A DNA stretch of 64,000 nucleotides. Origin: Acidicapsa acidisoli (lineage in GTDB: Bacteria; Acidobacteriota; Terriglobia; Terriglobales; Acidobacteriaceae). The stretch is from positions 186,001 to 250,000 of the forward strand of contig NZ_JAGSYI010000001.1 of NCBI RefSeq assembly GCF_025685625.1, in the 5' to 3' direction. The notes beneath the pieces were generated by a model that was not told the DNA's origin, did not search any database, and was given only the letters and a program-made list of their open reading frames with translations. The position numbers were made by a program, and so were the translations under genes. This document shows positions 53,739 to 61,793 of the stretch, piece by piece. The stretch's first letter is position 1. Every line of letters starts with the position of its first letter.

Positions 53739-55310
53739 ATGGGTATTCCCAACAAATCAGGGTCAAGCAAACAATCTTCTCCACAGATGTGGGTGCCCGA
53801 CCCTTGGCGCAGTCTCGTCGCGCCAAGGGTCGGACTCGCACTCGCTGCCTTTACGACCCTCATCGTGACCGGCTGCAAGCCGGTCGGACCCAATTATCAG
53901 CGCCCTGTCTACGACACCCCTCCGATCTACAAGGAAACAGGCGCATCCAACGTAGTCGCTCCCCCACCTCCCGCTCCCGAAGGTGGGGGCTGGCAGCCGG
54001 CCTCGCCCTCCGATGGCATGTTGAAGGGCAAGTGGTGGGAGATCTACAACGATCCTCAACTCAACCAGTTCGAAGAACGCATCGCCGCTGTCAACCAGAG
54101 TCTGCACCAGGCGCTCGAAACCTATCTTGCCGCCCGCGAACAGGTACGAATCGCAAGATCGGCATACTCTCCTACGCTCTCCGCCGGGCCATCTCTTACT
54201 CACGACAAGGTCTCATCCCATCGACCGCTCATCACCGGGAGTCAATCCGCATCCATTACCAACTACAACGATCTTGTGCTCGCAGGCCAGGCTTCGTGGG
54301 AACCGGACTTCTGGGGTCAGATTCGCCGCACCGTGGAATCTGCCCGCGCCGCAGCCCAGGCCAGCAACGCCGACATGGCCAACATTGAGCTAAGCCTCGA
54401 ATCCGAAATGGCCGAAGACTACTTCGATCTGCGCGGCCTCGACCTGCAAAAGCAATTGCTTGACAAGGATATTCAAGACCTCACAAATCAGCTCGACCTG
54501 ACCAAACGCCGCCTCAAAGGGGGTATCGGAACCGAACAAGACGTCGCCTTCGCCCAAACGCAACTAGACACCACCCGCGCCCAGCTCATCGACGTCGGAA
54601 TCGCCCGCGCCGAGTTCGAACACGCCATCGGCACCATTGCCGAATACAAGCTACCCAACTTCAGCATCGCTCCCAACCCGCTGCCGCTCGATTCCGATCA
54701 CGAACTGCCCAAGGTCCCTCTGGGTGTGCCGTCCCAGCTCTTGCAGCGCCGTCCTGATATCGCAGGCGCAGAGCGCCGCGCCGCCCAGTCCAACGCCCAG
54801 ATCGGAGTCGCAATCAGCGCCTTCTATCCCACCATTTCGCTCGGTGGAACCGGAGGCTTCGAAAGCACCCACGGCGGCACCTGGATTCAAGGCCCAAGCT
54901 CCCTCTGGTCCTTGGGCGCGCAAGCATCCGAGCTGCTCATCGATGGCGGCAAACGCAAAGCCGTCACCCGACAAGCCCGCGACACATTTGAAGCCAGCGC
55001 ATCCTTCTACAAAAACGTTGTCTTTCTCGCCTTCAACGAAGTCGAAGACAAGCTCTCCGATCTGCGCATTCTGGAGCAGGAAGAGATTGCGGAGCGAGCC
55101 GCAGTGGCGGACGCCCAGCATTCTCTCGATGTCTCAAACAAGCGATACAAAGGCGGCGCAACCGACTATCTCGAAGTTCTGACCGCCGAAGCGACACTCA
55201 TCCAGAACCAGCGAACACAAGCAACTCTGGTCAGCCGGCAATTTGCCTCCAGCGTCGAACTGATCCGCTCCCTGGGCGGCGGCTGGGATGCTTCGCAGCT
55301 TCCGAAATAG
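53739..55310 (+). CDS. RND efflux outer-membrane lipoprotein (NodT/OprM family)
   Basis: 523 residues. The lipobox LIVTGC places the acylated Cys near 46, after a 28-residue N-terminal lead that is long for a lipoprotein signal and encodes a hairpin (see 53797-53833). Two OEP repeats follow with the typical WWEIYNDPQLNQFEERIAAVNQSL start, long coiled helices, LGVPSQLLQRRPDIAGAERRAAQSNAQIGVAISAFYP, and VLTAEATLIQNQR. Forms the trimeric exit duct of the pump. Starts 3 bp after the adaptor stop. Confidence 0.9.
   Translation: MGIPNKSGSSKQSSPQMWVPDPWRSLVAPRVGLALAAFTTLIVTGCKPVGPNYQRPVYDTPPIYKETGASNVVAPPPPAPEGGGWQPASPSDGMLKGKWWEIYNDPQLNQFEERIAAVNQSLHQALETYLAAREQVRIARSAYSPTLSAGPSLTHDKVSSHRPLITGSQSASITNYNDLVLAGQASWEPDFWGQIRRTVESARAAAQASNADMANIELSLESEMAEDYFDLRGLDLQKQLLDKDIQDLTNQLDLTKRRLKGGIGTEQDVAFAQTQLDTTRAQLIDVGIARAEFEHAIGTIAEYKLPNFSIAPNPLPLDSDHELPKVPLGVPSQLLQRRPDIAGAERRAAQSNAQIGVAISAFYPTISLGGTGGFESTHGGTWIQGPSSLWSLGAQASELLIDGGKRKAVTRQARDTFEASASFYKNVVFLAFNEVEDKLSDLRILEQEEIAERAAVADAQHSLDVSNKRYKGGATDYLEVLTAEATLIQNQRTQATLVSRQFASSVELIRSLGGGWDASQLPK
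53797..53833. repeat. Perfect 14-bp inverted repeat inside coding sequence
   Basis: CCGACCCTTGGCGC (53797-53810), nine bases, then GCGCCAAGGGTCGG (53820-53833). It is preceded by GTGGGTGC, as in REP-like GTGGGTGCCC elements I recall from acidobacterial genomes. It is translated as part of the lipoprotein leader region of the efflux channel gene. Confidence 0.8.
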
Positions 55311-55376
55311 CAGGAAATTTGCTACCCACCAGCGCGATTTGCCATCCTACAAACCACAAAGTGACGGGGAAAGGTC

Positions 55377-56138
55377 CTAAATCCCCGTCTCCCACACATC
55401 GATCGTGACGAATCGGTGCGTTGTACCAAAACGCTCCACGAGTTGTCCCGCAGCGGCTACCGACGCAGAGCGATTCACTTCTAGCGTTCTATGGCTACCG
55501 TCGTGTAATACGATGTTGGTTGCATAACCCCGCTTCTGATTCCGCTCGACAAGCCCTGAAAGACGAGGCGTCACCTGTCCTGCCTCGGTCGCGTCCCAAT
55601 CCGCTGTCATCGCGTTCCACAGGACCGGAATCAATCCCAGTTCGCGAGCAATCCGCAGCGTCACCGGCCGTCGTGATCCAAATGGTGGCCGAAAGAATCG
55701 AATTGGCGCTCCAATCGTCTGCTCGAGTTCGGATTTGGTCCGCGTCAGCTCTTCGCGCGTTTGCATCTTGCCCGTACGGGCCAGATGAGGGTGGGTCCAG
55801 GTGTGATTGCCAATCACGTGACCTGCGTCATGCATCTCGCGAACCAGCGAACGCTGGTCGATCGCATATTTTCCGAGCAGGAAGAATGTGGCGCGGACAT
55901 TGTGCCGGGCAAGCGCCTCAAGCAAGATCGGCGTCCAGCGCGGATTCGGGCCGTCGTCGAAGGTAAGAGCAATCTCGCCGGGACCGTCTTCAGGATTGCG
56001 AGGGGCCGTAAGCGTGGCTCCGAAGATCCGCGAACTGGGCCAGTTCGCGGCGTAGGCCCACCCGCCCACGACAAGCCCTGCGACCACTGCAGAGCCAACT
56101 CTAGCCTCAACCAAATCGAGCGGGGCGACCACGGTCAA
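55377..56138 (-). CDS. Polysaccharide deacetylase (NodB/CE4)
   Basis: 253 residues, TTG start with AAAGG upstream. One short helix near the N-terminus (VGSAVVAGLVVGGWAYAA) suggests membrane attachment or export. The CE4 motifs are intact: TFDDGP (59-64, Asp 61 base and Asp 62 metal), HTWTHPHL (His 112 and His 116), RPPFGSRRP (150-158) and VLWNAMTADWD. It removes acetyl groups from GlcNAc-type or similar glycans. Faces panB across a short divergent spacer and converges with the efflux operon. Confidence 0.92.
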   Translation of the reverse strand: MTVVAPLDLVEARVGSAVVAGLVVGGWAYAANWPSSRIFGATLTAPRNPEDGPGEIALTFDDGPNPRWTPILLEALARHNVRATFFLLGKYAIDQRSLVREMHDAGHVIGNHTWTHPHLARTGKMQTREELTRTKSELEQTIGAPIRFFRPPFGSRRPVTLRIARELGLIPVLWNAMTADWDATEAGQVTPRLSGLVERNQKRGYATNIVLHDGSHRTLEVNRSASVAAAGQLVERFGTTHRFVTIDVWETGI

Positions 56139-56277
56139 TTTACCTTTGATTTCATATGGTTGTCTCAGTCCCTGAGACTATTGTCGTCCGTTCTCTTTGC
56201 ATTCGCCAAGTCTCCGGGCGTACACTCTGATTGGTTCGGACCGTATCCTGAGTAAACGGAGCGGCACTGGAGATAAA

Positions 56278-57219
56278 ATGAGCCTTACCAATTTCCCCGA
56301 AGAGGGCAGAACTGCTGCCGCTCCTACTTCCCAAATGACAACTAAGGTTACAATGCCAGCGCTGGCCGGAATGAAGCGCCAGGGCAAACCCATCACCGCG
56401 CTCACGGCGTACGACTATGCTACGTCGCGCCTCGTGGACGAGTCCGGAATCGACATGATTCTGGTCGGCGATTCGCTGGCCATGGTGGTGCTCGGACACG
56501 ACAACACGCTGGCTGTCACCGTAGATGAGATGCTGCACCACACGCGGGCCGTCCGTCGTGCAGTGCGCCGCGCACTGGTTGTAGCGGATATGCCCTTCGG
56601 CAGCTATCACGGGAAGATCTCCGAGGGCGTTGGCAATGCGGTACGCTTCGTCAAGGAAGCAGGAGCCGAAGCGGTCAAGATCGAAGGGCCACGCACAGAG
56701 TTGGTGCGGGCGCTCACCGACGCCGAGATTCCCGTAGTCGGGCATCTTGGCCTCACTCCGCAAAGCGTGCATCGAATGGGCGGCTATCGCGTCCAGGCCA
56801 AGACCACCGAGACCGTTTCGCAGCTTCGTGCCGATGCCGTAGCGCTGGCGGAAGCGGGCGCAGGAGCGATTGTGCTGGAAGGAGTTCCGCGCGAAGTCGC
56901 CTCGGCGGTTACAGCAGATCTGGCGATTCCGACGATTGGCATCGGCGCCGGTCCGGAATGCGACGGACAGATTCTCGTCTTCCACGACATTTTGAACATG
57001 ACCTTCGCGCCTCATGCGAAGTTTGTCCGTCAATACGCCGACGCCGCCGCACTGATTCGCGATGCGGTGGAGCGTTATCGCGAAGATGTCGAGCATCGCG
57101 CGTTTCCTACGGACGAAGAGAGCTACCACCTCCCTGCCGCAGTTCGCGAAGCCGTCCAGGCCGCTGAAGCCGCTGAGACATTGGAACTGCCTGCCGCCGC
57201 TGGAATTCATCGGGTCTAG
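56278..57219 (+). CDS. panB: 3-methyl-2-oxobutanoate hydroxymethyltransferase
   Basis: 313 residues from ATG 56278, which has GGAG six bases upstream; the frame is open for 27 more codons that show no family similarity. Makes ketopantoate for pantothenate and CoA. Landmarks: ITALTAYDYATSRLVDESGIDMILVGDSLAMVVLGHDNTLAVT with the Mg-binding Asp, VVADMPFGSYH, VGHLGLTPQSVHRMGGYRVQ, AIVLEGVP and TIGIGAGPECDGQILVFHD. Operon with panC, 6 bp downstream. Confidence 0.97.
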   Translation: MSLTNFPEEGRTAAAPTSQMTTKVTMPALAGMKRQGKPITALTAYDYATSRLVDESGIDMILVGDSLAMVVLGHDNTLAVTVDEMLHHTRAVRRAVRRALVVADMPFGSYHGKISEGVGNAVRFVKEAGAEAVKIEGPRTELVRALTDAEIPVVGHLGLTPQSVHRMGGYRVQAKTTETVSQLRADAVALAEAGAGAIVLEGVPREVASAVTADLAIPTIGIGAGPECDGQILVFHDILNMTFAPHAKFVRQYADAAALIRDAVERYREDVEHRAFPTDEESYHLPAAVREAVQAAEAAETLELPAAAGIHRV

Positions 57220-57225
57220 CCGCGA

Positions 57226-58068
57226 ATGCAAATAATCCAAACAGTAGCCGAACTGCGCGCGTGGTCGCGCGAATTTCATCGATCTGGAAAAACAGTCGGC
57301 CTCGTGCCGACCATGGGAGCTCTGCACGAAGGACATTTGTCTCTCGTGCGCACGGCGAAAGCTGCCTGCGATGGCGTGGCTGTAAGCATCTTCGTGAACC
57401 CAACCCAGTTTGGGCCGAATGAAGACTTCGCCCTGTATCCGCGCACCTTCGACGCAGATTGCACACTCCTCAAAGCAGAAGGTGTAAACGCGGTTTTCGC
57501 GCCGGCGCCCGAGGAGATTTACCAGTCCGGCGCCAGTACCTTTGTCGAGGTTGCCGGGCTCAGCGACCGTCTGGATGGAGCATCAAGGCCGGGCCATTTT
57601 CGCGGCGTGGCTACGGTCGTGGCCAAGCTGCTGATTGCCGCAGAGCCGGGTCGTGCCTTCTTCGGGCAAAAAGACGCTGCGCAAGTTGCCGTGTTGCGGC
57701 GGATGACAGCCGACCTCGGTCTGCCCGTGGAACTCGTCATCTGCCCGATTGTGCGGGAGCGCGACGGGCTGGCAATGAGCTCGCGGAACCGCTATTTGAG
57801 CGCTGCAGAGCGAAGACAAGCATTGGTTCTGCATCGCGCTCTGAATGCCGTTGATGCGCTGGTCGCCACGGGAGAGCGTTCCTCAGAAGCATTGATCGCC
57901 GCCGCCCATGCGAATTTTGCCACGGAGCCGTCAGTCCGGGTTGATTACATCGCCGCTGTCGATTGGGCCACGCTTGAGCCTGTCCAGGAAGCCCGACCCG
58001 GAACACTGATCGCTGTTGCCGCCTTTGTTGGGACGACACGGCTGATCGATAACCTCGTCGTCGAATAG
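57226..58068 (+). CDS. panC: Pantothenate synthetase
   Basis: 280 residues. Ligates pantoate and beta-alanine with ATP. The HIGH-like PTMGALHEGHLSLVR (24-38), FVNPTQFGPNEDF, RPGHFRGVATVVAKL, FGQKDAAQVAVLRRM and the KMSKS-like MSSRNRYLS are all present. Follows panB by 6 bp. Confidence 0.97.
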   Translation: MQIIQTVAELRAWSREFHRSGKTVGLVPTMGALHEGHLSLVRTAKAACDGVAVSIFVNPTQFGPNEDFALYPRTFDADCTLLKAEGVNAVFAPAPEEIYQSGASTFVEVAGLSDRLDGASRPGHFRGVATVVAKLLIAAEPGRAFFGQKDAAQVAVLRRMTADLGLPVELVICPIVRERDGLAMSSRNRYLSAAERRQALVLHRALNAVDALVATGERSSEALIAAAHANFATEPSVRVDYIAAVDWATLEPVQEARPGTLIAVAAFVGTTRLIDNLVVE

Positions 58069-58075
58069 TCAGGCC

Positions 58076-58103
58076 CTCCAGGTCTCTAAATCGAGACCTG
58101 GAG
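58076..58103. terminator. Perfect 11-bp hairpin after panC
   Basis: CTCCAGGTCTC (58076-58086), six bases, GAGACCTGGAG (58093-58103). It lies 8 bp past the panC stop and between convergent genes, so it may end both transcripts. No T-tract follows on either strand. Confidence 0.5.
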
Positions 58104-58149
58104 TCGAAACCTGACGCAGTCTGAGCCTTATCGCGAACCGGGTAACCGC

Positions 58150-58650
58150 TTAGTGCGGGCCTTCTTTTTCAGGCTTCGCGACGAACGGTTCGGGGCCTAG
58201 ATGTCCGCGATGGCAGGTGCCACAAGTGACAGGATCGCCAGAACTGTCGATTTTCGCGATATAGCTGGCGTTGATCTCTTCCACCATCTTGTACATCTTG
58301 CGCGCGGTCTGCTTCTCTTCCTTCGAGTCGTCGGCAAAGTTGAGGCGCGGCTTGCCATTGGGGCCAAGGTTCTTCGGATCGACGGCATGGCAGGTCTTGC
58401 AGCCGGTACCCAGTTCGCCTTCCCACTTTTCCATGATCTCGTGGACCTGCGGCCCCGTGAGGTCTTTGGGCAGGACTTTGAGATTGGTAGGGGCGGGCAT
58501 CTCATGCTTCGGCGCGGTGTCGGGCTGGTTCTGGGGTGGTGGCGGGATCGGATTCTGGGCTGCAAATACTTGGGATCGCCCAGCAAGCAGAGATACTGCG
58601 GCGACCGCAAACGTTAAGACAGCGGCCTGCATAAAGCGGGATGATTTCAT
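58150..58650 (-). CDS. Di-haem c-type cytochrome, reaction-centre cytochrome-like
   Basis: 166 residues from ATG 58650 (GAAAGGAT upstream); the frame is open much further but reads as non-protein. Signal peptide QAAVLTFAVAAVSLLAGRSQVFA, a Pro-rich linker (about 33-55), then two haem sites: CKTCH (84-88) and CGTCH (143-147). The segment between them, ending RKMYKMVEEINASYI, resembles the photosynthetic reaction-centre cytochrome c subunit family that is common in non-phototrophic acidobacteria. Likely a periplasmic electron carrier; partner unknown. Confidence 0.85.
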   Translation of the reverse strand: MKSSRFMQAAVLTFAVAAVSLLAGRSQVFAAQNPIPPPPQNQPDTAPKHEMPAPTNLKVLPKDLTGPQVHEIMEKWEGELGTGCKTCHAVDPKNLGPNGKPRLNFADDSKEEKQTARKMYKMVEEINASYIAKIDSSGDPVTCGTCHRGHLGPEPFVAKPEKEGPH

Positions 58651-58726
58651 GCCTGAAAATCCTTTCGGGATGAGGAACGGCGTGCAGTTTGGACGGAGAA
58701 CTATGAGGACAAGTTTACACAGTCCA

Positions 58727-59371
58727 TCAAACAGAACGAATACGAGAAACGCAGGAATTGTCGGCGAGCGCGAATCGCAGGGGCAAATCCGCGGCGTGAC
58801 GGATGCCGATTCTGGGAGTGACCTCAATCGGGCCAGGAAGCCATTCATCCTGACGAAGCTGCAACGGAGACGCTGAATCAAGAAAATCGAGGCCATTGTG
58901 CTCCGGCCGAGTGATGCTAAGCGCCTGGCATAAGCGCCCCGGACCTCCGGTCAGTTTTGCCGGGGATGTGTTTGCGGAAAGCCCACGATTGATGGCCATC
59001 GCTTCGAGACCGAGCACCGGTTCCAGGGCACGGACAAGAATGGCGCCAGCCTTGCCTTCCGGCTCGCAAGTGACGTTGACGCAGTAGTACATGCCATAGA
59101 TGAAATACACATAGACGTGGCCAGGCGGCCCGAACATCACCGAATTTCTTGGCGTCACGCCGCGGAAGCTATGCGCTGCCGGATCAGGCGTATCGGTAAT
59201 GTGCGGGCCGAGGTAGGCCTCCACCTCGACAATGCGTCCGGCAAGCCAGCCTGCCGGAGTGCAGCGGGCCAGCAATTTGCCCAGCAGCATGGGGGCAACT
59301 GTCTCAGGCGGCTCGGCAAAGAACCTCCTTTGCATCCGTTTCCAGTTTCGCGGCAGCGATACGTTCGTCAC
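58727..59371 (-). CDS. mpg: DNA-3-methyladenine glycosylase
   Basis: 214 residues, GTG start. AAG/MPG-fold base-excision enzyme that removes 3-methyladenine and hypoxanthine. Family blocks: VAPMLLGKLLAR, GRIVEVEAYLGPHITDTPDPAAHSFRG with the catalytic Glu, MFGPPGHVYVYFIYGMYYCVNVT, AILVRALEP and LTGGPGRLCQAL. Lies 13 bp behind bcp in the same direction, pairing DNA repair with peroxide defence. Confidence 0.95.
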   Translation of the reverse strand: MTNVSLPRNWKRMQRRFFAEPPETVAPMLLGKLLARCTPAGWLAGRIVEVEAYLGPHITDTPDPAAHSFRGVTPRNSVMFGPPGHVYVYFIYGMYYCVNVTCEPEGKAGAILVRALEPVLGLEAMAINRGLSANTSPAKLTGGPGRLCQALSITRPEHNGLDFLDSASPLQLRQDEWLPGPIEVTPRIGIRHAADLPLRFALADNSCVSRIRSV

Positions 59372-59384
59372 AAAAAGGCCAGAA

Positions 59385-59849
59385 TTACGCTTTGTGCGAT
59401 TGAATGGCTGCCAGCACTTCTTCAGCGTGGCCTTCGGGTTTGACCTTGGGGAAGATCTGCAGCAGGGTCTGGTCAGGACCGATCACGAACGTCGTGCGTT
59501 CAATACCGATGACTTTCTTACCGTACATGTTCTTTTCTTTGAGCACCCCAAACTGATTGCACACGGTTTCGTCTACATCTGCGAGAAGTGGATACGGCAG
59601 GTCGTACTTCTCGCGGAATTTCCGCTGTGCTTTCGGCGTATCGCGGGAGATTCCGAGGACCACAGCGCCAGCTTTCTGGAGCTTTTCAAAGGTGTCGCGA
59701 AAGCCGCAGGCTTCTATGGTGCAGCCAGGAGTATCTGCCTTGGGATAAAAGAAGAGTACGACCGGCTTTCCGGCGAAGTCGGTAAGATGGACGGTCTGGT
59801 CCTGATCGTCCTGGAGGGTGAAGTTGGCAACTTTTTCGTTCAGTTCCAT
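59385..59849 (-). CDS. bcp: Thioredoxin-dependent thiol peroxidase (Bcp/PrxQ)
   Basis: 154 residues. Reduces peroxides using thioredoxin. YPKADTPGCTIEACGFRD carries the peroxidatic Cys 43 and resolving Cys 48, the standard atypical 2-Cys spacing. The end SEDIMAAIQS-like tail is present as EEVLAAIQSHKA. GAGGAAT precedes the ATG. Confidence 0.97.
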   Translation of the reverse strand: MELNEKVANFTLQDDQDQTVHLTDFAGKPVVLFFYPKADTPGCTIEACGFRDTFEKLQKAGAVVLGISRDTPKAQRKFREKYDLPYPLLADVDETVCNQFGVLKEKNMYGKKVIGIERTTFVIGPDQTLLQIFPKVKPEGHAEEVLAAIQSHKA

Positions 59850-60015
59850 GAAGGATTCCTCATTGGGTAAGCAATCGTTGAGATTCTGTTTGGCCGATTC
59901 TGCGTTGTGGAAGCGCGGTACAAGGACATTGGGGAAATCTTTGTCGGAAATAGGCGACTCATACTTGGCTCAAATCGATTATTCCCGAGCAGGGCTCGGT
60001 GTGTCATTGTCGCGG

Positions 60016-61554
60016 ATGAGAGTTGTGGCGAGTTGCTTTGCTTTTGCGAGCTTCGCGGCGGTGACGCTGGCGCAATACCCGGGGCGAATTACGAAGACAG
60101 ACAAAAACACTCCCACCCTGCGATCCATCGCCGTTCTCGAGTGGACGGGCGACCCCGGTAAGCCATCGGCCAGCCGTCTGGTGCCGGTTACAGTCTACGA
60201 CGGCGAACAACTGAACGATGGAACGATCTATTTGTCCCGGCCGGAGCCGCTTGCTCTTGCCGGCGGCGTCGAATATGAGCTGCAAAAGGCGGGAAACCCC
60301 GTGGGGCTCTTCGACGTTTTTGCCGCAGGCGAGGTTAACGGCGCGTGGCAGGGTTTCGGGGCGTGGAAACCGCTCACGGCTCCGGAGGCCGCGAAGGCCA
60401 AAGCGTCCTTCAACACCAGTTCCCTCTATGGAGGCGACGATGCCTCCGATAACGATCACCCGGTGCTGAAACGCAAGCACCCCAAGGGCACCGATTCCGA
60501 CGACGGCGCCAGTTCTGGTTCGGCAAGCGGTTCGGATACAACGGCGAAGTCCCCTCCGGCCACCGGAAACAGTTCTGGGACCGTAGATCCGGATCGGCCA
60601 ACATTGAAGCGAAAATCCAGCGACAATTCCGGGACGAGCAGCACTTCGAGCGCCGGTTCGGCCTCAGCGTCCAATGCTCCCGTCGATCCGGATCGGCCCA
60701 CGCTGCACCGGAACCGGCATGTGGCAGATGCTGATACGGAAACCTCCTCGGCTCCGCCCGATCCCGATCGTCCGCGCCTCAAGCACGGCAAGCCAGCCGA
60801 CCTCGCCGACGCCGAAATTCCGAAGCTCATGGGACTTCCCCCCACGATGCAGCAGGCCGTTGCGGTTTCGGACGCCAGCAATCACGCCGAGCATCCATGG
60901 AAGTACACCTGGGCCAACCTGGACGACGAATCCAAGATGAAGGCTGCGCTCGAAGATATTGCGCGAACTGCGTTAGGGCTCAACACTCCGCTTGCTCCTC
61001 CACCTGCCAAATCGGCGCGGAAGACAACGACCACTAAAAAGACTCCCCTGGTGCCGCCAACGCCTCCGCCACCAGTTGAGCTGGCAGACGAGGAATTCCG
61101 CGTCTTTGAGTTGGCTTATGGAGGCTCCGCGACGATGGTTTTGACGGCCAGTACTCCTCTGCCGCCGATGCCCAATGCGGCGGATGACTCGGAGCCTCCG
61201 CCGCCGGTGATCAAGCGCGGCAAGCCGACTGAGGGTTCGAGCGCGCCGCTTGCCCAGACTCCTATCCCGCCAAAGCCTGCTCCGCAGAAGTTTGTGACGC
61301 TCGTGGCGCAGCCGGATTTGTACGGCGGCGTCATGGTGCTCTTCAAGAGCGTGACCGACAACGCCCATCTGGACGACAAGCCGCGCATGAGACTGGTGGA
61401 TGCTGTGGACGCGATGGCCGACAATCGCGGCGAGCTGCTGTTTGAGCTGCGGGGTAAGACGCAGCGGCAGTTTGCGCTGTTTCGCGTGATGCGCGGTTCG
61501 GCGGAACAGCTATTTGCGACGGTCGCGATTCCCTCGGTTACGGTCGCTCAATGA
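60016..61554 (+). CDS. Secreted Pro/Ser-rich protein with DPDRPTLKRK-type repeats
   Basis: 512 residues from ATG 60016, chosen because it begins a signal peptide (MRVVASCFAFASFAAVTLAQ); the frame is open to 59818, overlapping bcp. The N-terminal domain (about 20-130) reads as a folded beta domain (SRLVPVTVYDGEQLNDGTIYL, GGVEYELQKAG). The centre is a low-complexity region with four repeats at roughly 25-40-residue spacing: DNDHPVLKRK, DPDRPTLKRK, DPDRPTLHRN and DPDRPRLKHG. A helical block (HPWKYTWANLDDESKMKAAL) and a Pro-rich linker follow, then a beta-rich C-terminal domain (KFVTLVAQPDLYGGVMVLFKSVTD). I do not recognise a named family; the function is unknown. Confidence 0.75.
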   Translation: MRVVASCFAFASFAAVTLAQYPGRITKTDKNTPTLRSIAVLEWTGDPGKPSASRLVPVTVYDGEQLNDGTIYLSRPEPLALAGGVEYELQKAGNPVGLFDVFAAGEVNGAWQGFGAWKPLTAPEAAKAKASFNTSSLYGGDDASDNDHPVLKRKHPKGTDSDDGASSGSASGSDTTAKSPPATGNSSGTVDPDRPTLKRKSSDNSGTSSTSSAGSASASNAPVDPDRPTLHRNRHVADADTETSSAPPDPDRPRLKHGKPADLADAEIPKLMGLPPTMQQAVAVSDASNHAEHPWKYTWANLDDESKMKAALEDIARTALGLNTPLAPPPAKSARKTTTTKKTPLVPPTPPPPVELADEEFRVFELAYGGSATMVLTASTPLPPMPNAADDSEPPPPVIKRGKPTEGSSAPLAQTPIPPKPAPQKFVTLVAQPDLYGGVMVLFKSVTDNAHLDDKPRMRLVDAVDAMADNRGELLFELRGKTQRQFALFRVMRGSAEQLFATVAIPSVTVAQ

Positions 61555-61570
61555 GCGAACAAAGAGGGAA

Positions 61571-61608
61571 GAAAACGCTACCCCTGGGGGGGAGGGGTAT
61601 TGTTTTCC
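61571..61608 (+). terminator. Two-tier hairpin terminator
   Basis: Inner stem TACCCCT/AGGGGTA (61579-61585 with 61593-61599) around a seven-G loop, and outer stem GAAAAC/GTTTTC (61571-61576 with 61602-61607). The U-rich descending arm TTGTTTT makes it a good factor-independent terminator 17 bp after the repeat-protein gene. Confidence 0.65.
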
Positions 61609-61618
61609 GCTTAACTGA

Positions 61619-61692
61619 TTGACAGTGCTTGTTTTATTGACATAAAAGGGTGAGTTTTATGCCTGTTTTTGGCGCATTTTGATGCGTTTTTT
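61619..61692 (+). promoter_or_regulatory. Promoter-like box, alternating hairpins and a terminator in a spacer
   Basis: TTGACA (61619-61624) and ATAAAA (61642-61647) are 17 bp apart. TTTTAT (61632) can pair with ATAAAA (61642), and CATAAAA (61641-61647) can instead pair with TTTTATG (61655-61661): two mutually exclusive stems. CGCAT, TTTG, ATGCG and six T (61673-61692) form a short intrinsic terminator. No gene follows on this strand. It could express a very short RNA or be a relic of an attenuator. Confidence 0.35.
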
Positions 61693-61740
61693 GTACGAAA
61701 ATTGAGAGGCGCAAACACCGCGTGAGCAACGAGTACGCTT

Positions 61741-61757
61741 CCTGATTGTGCATCAGG
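61741..61757 (-). terminator. Hairpin downstream of hemL
   Basis: CCTGAT (61741-61746), five bases, ATCAGG (61752-61757): a perfect 6-bp stem 37 bp past the hemL stop. No T-run follows, so it may be a weak terminator or a 3' end-stabilising stem. Confidence 0.35.
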
Positions 61758-61793
61758 GGATGGAAATTCTACGCATCGCTTTTGTTTCCTCGG

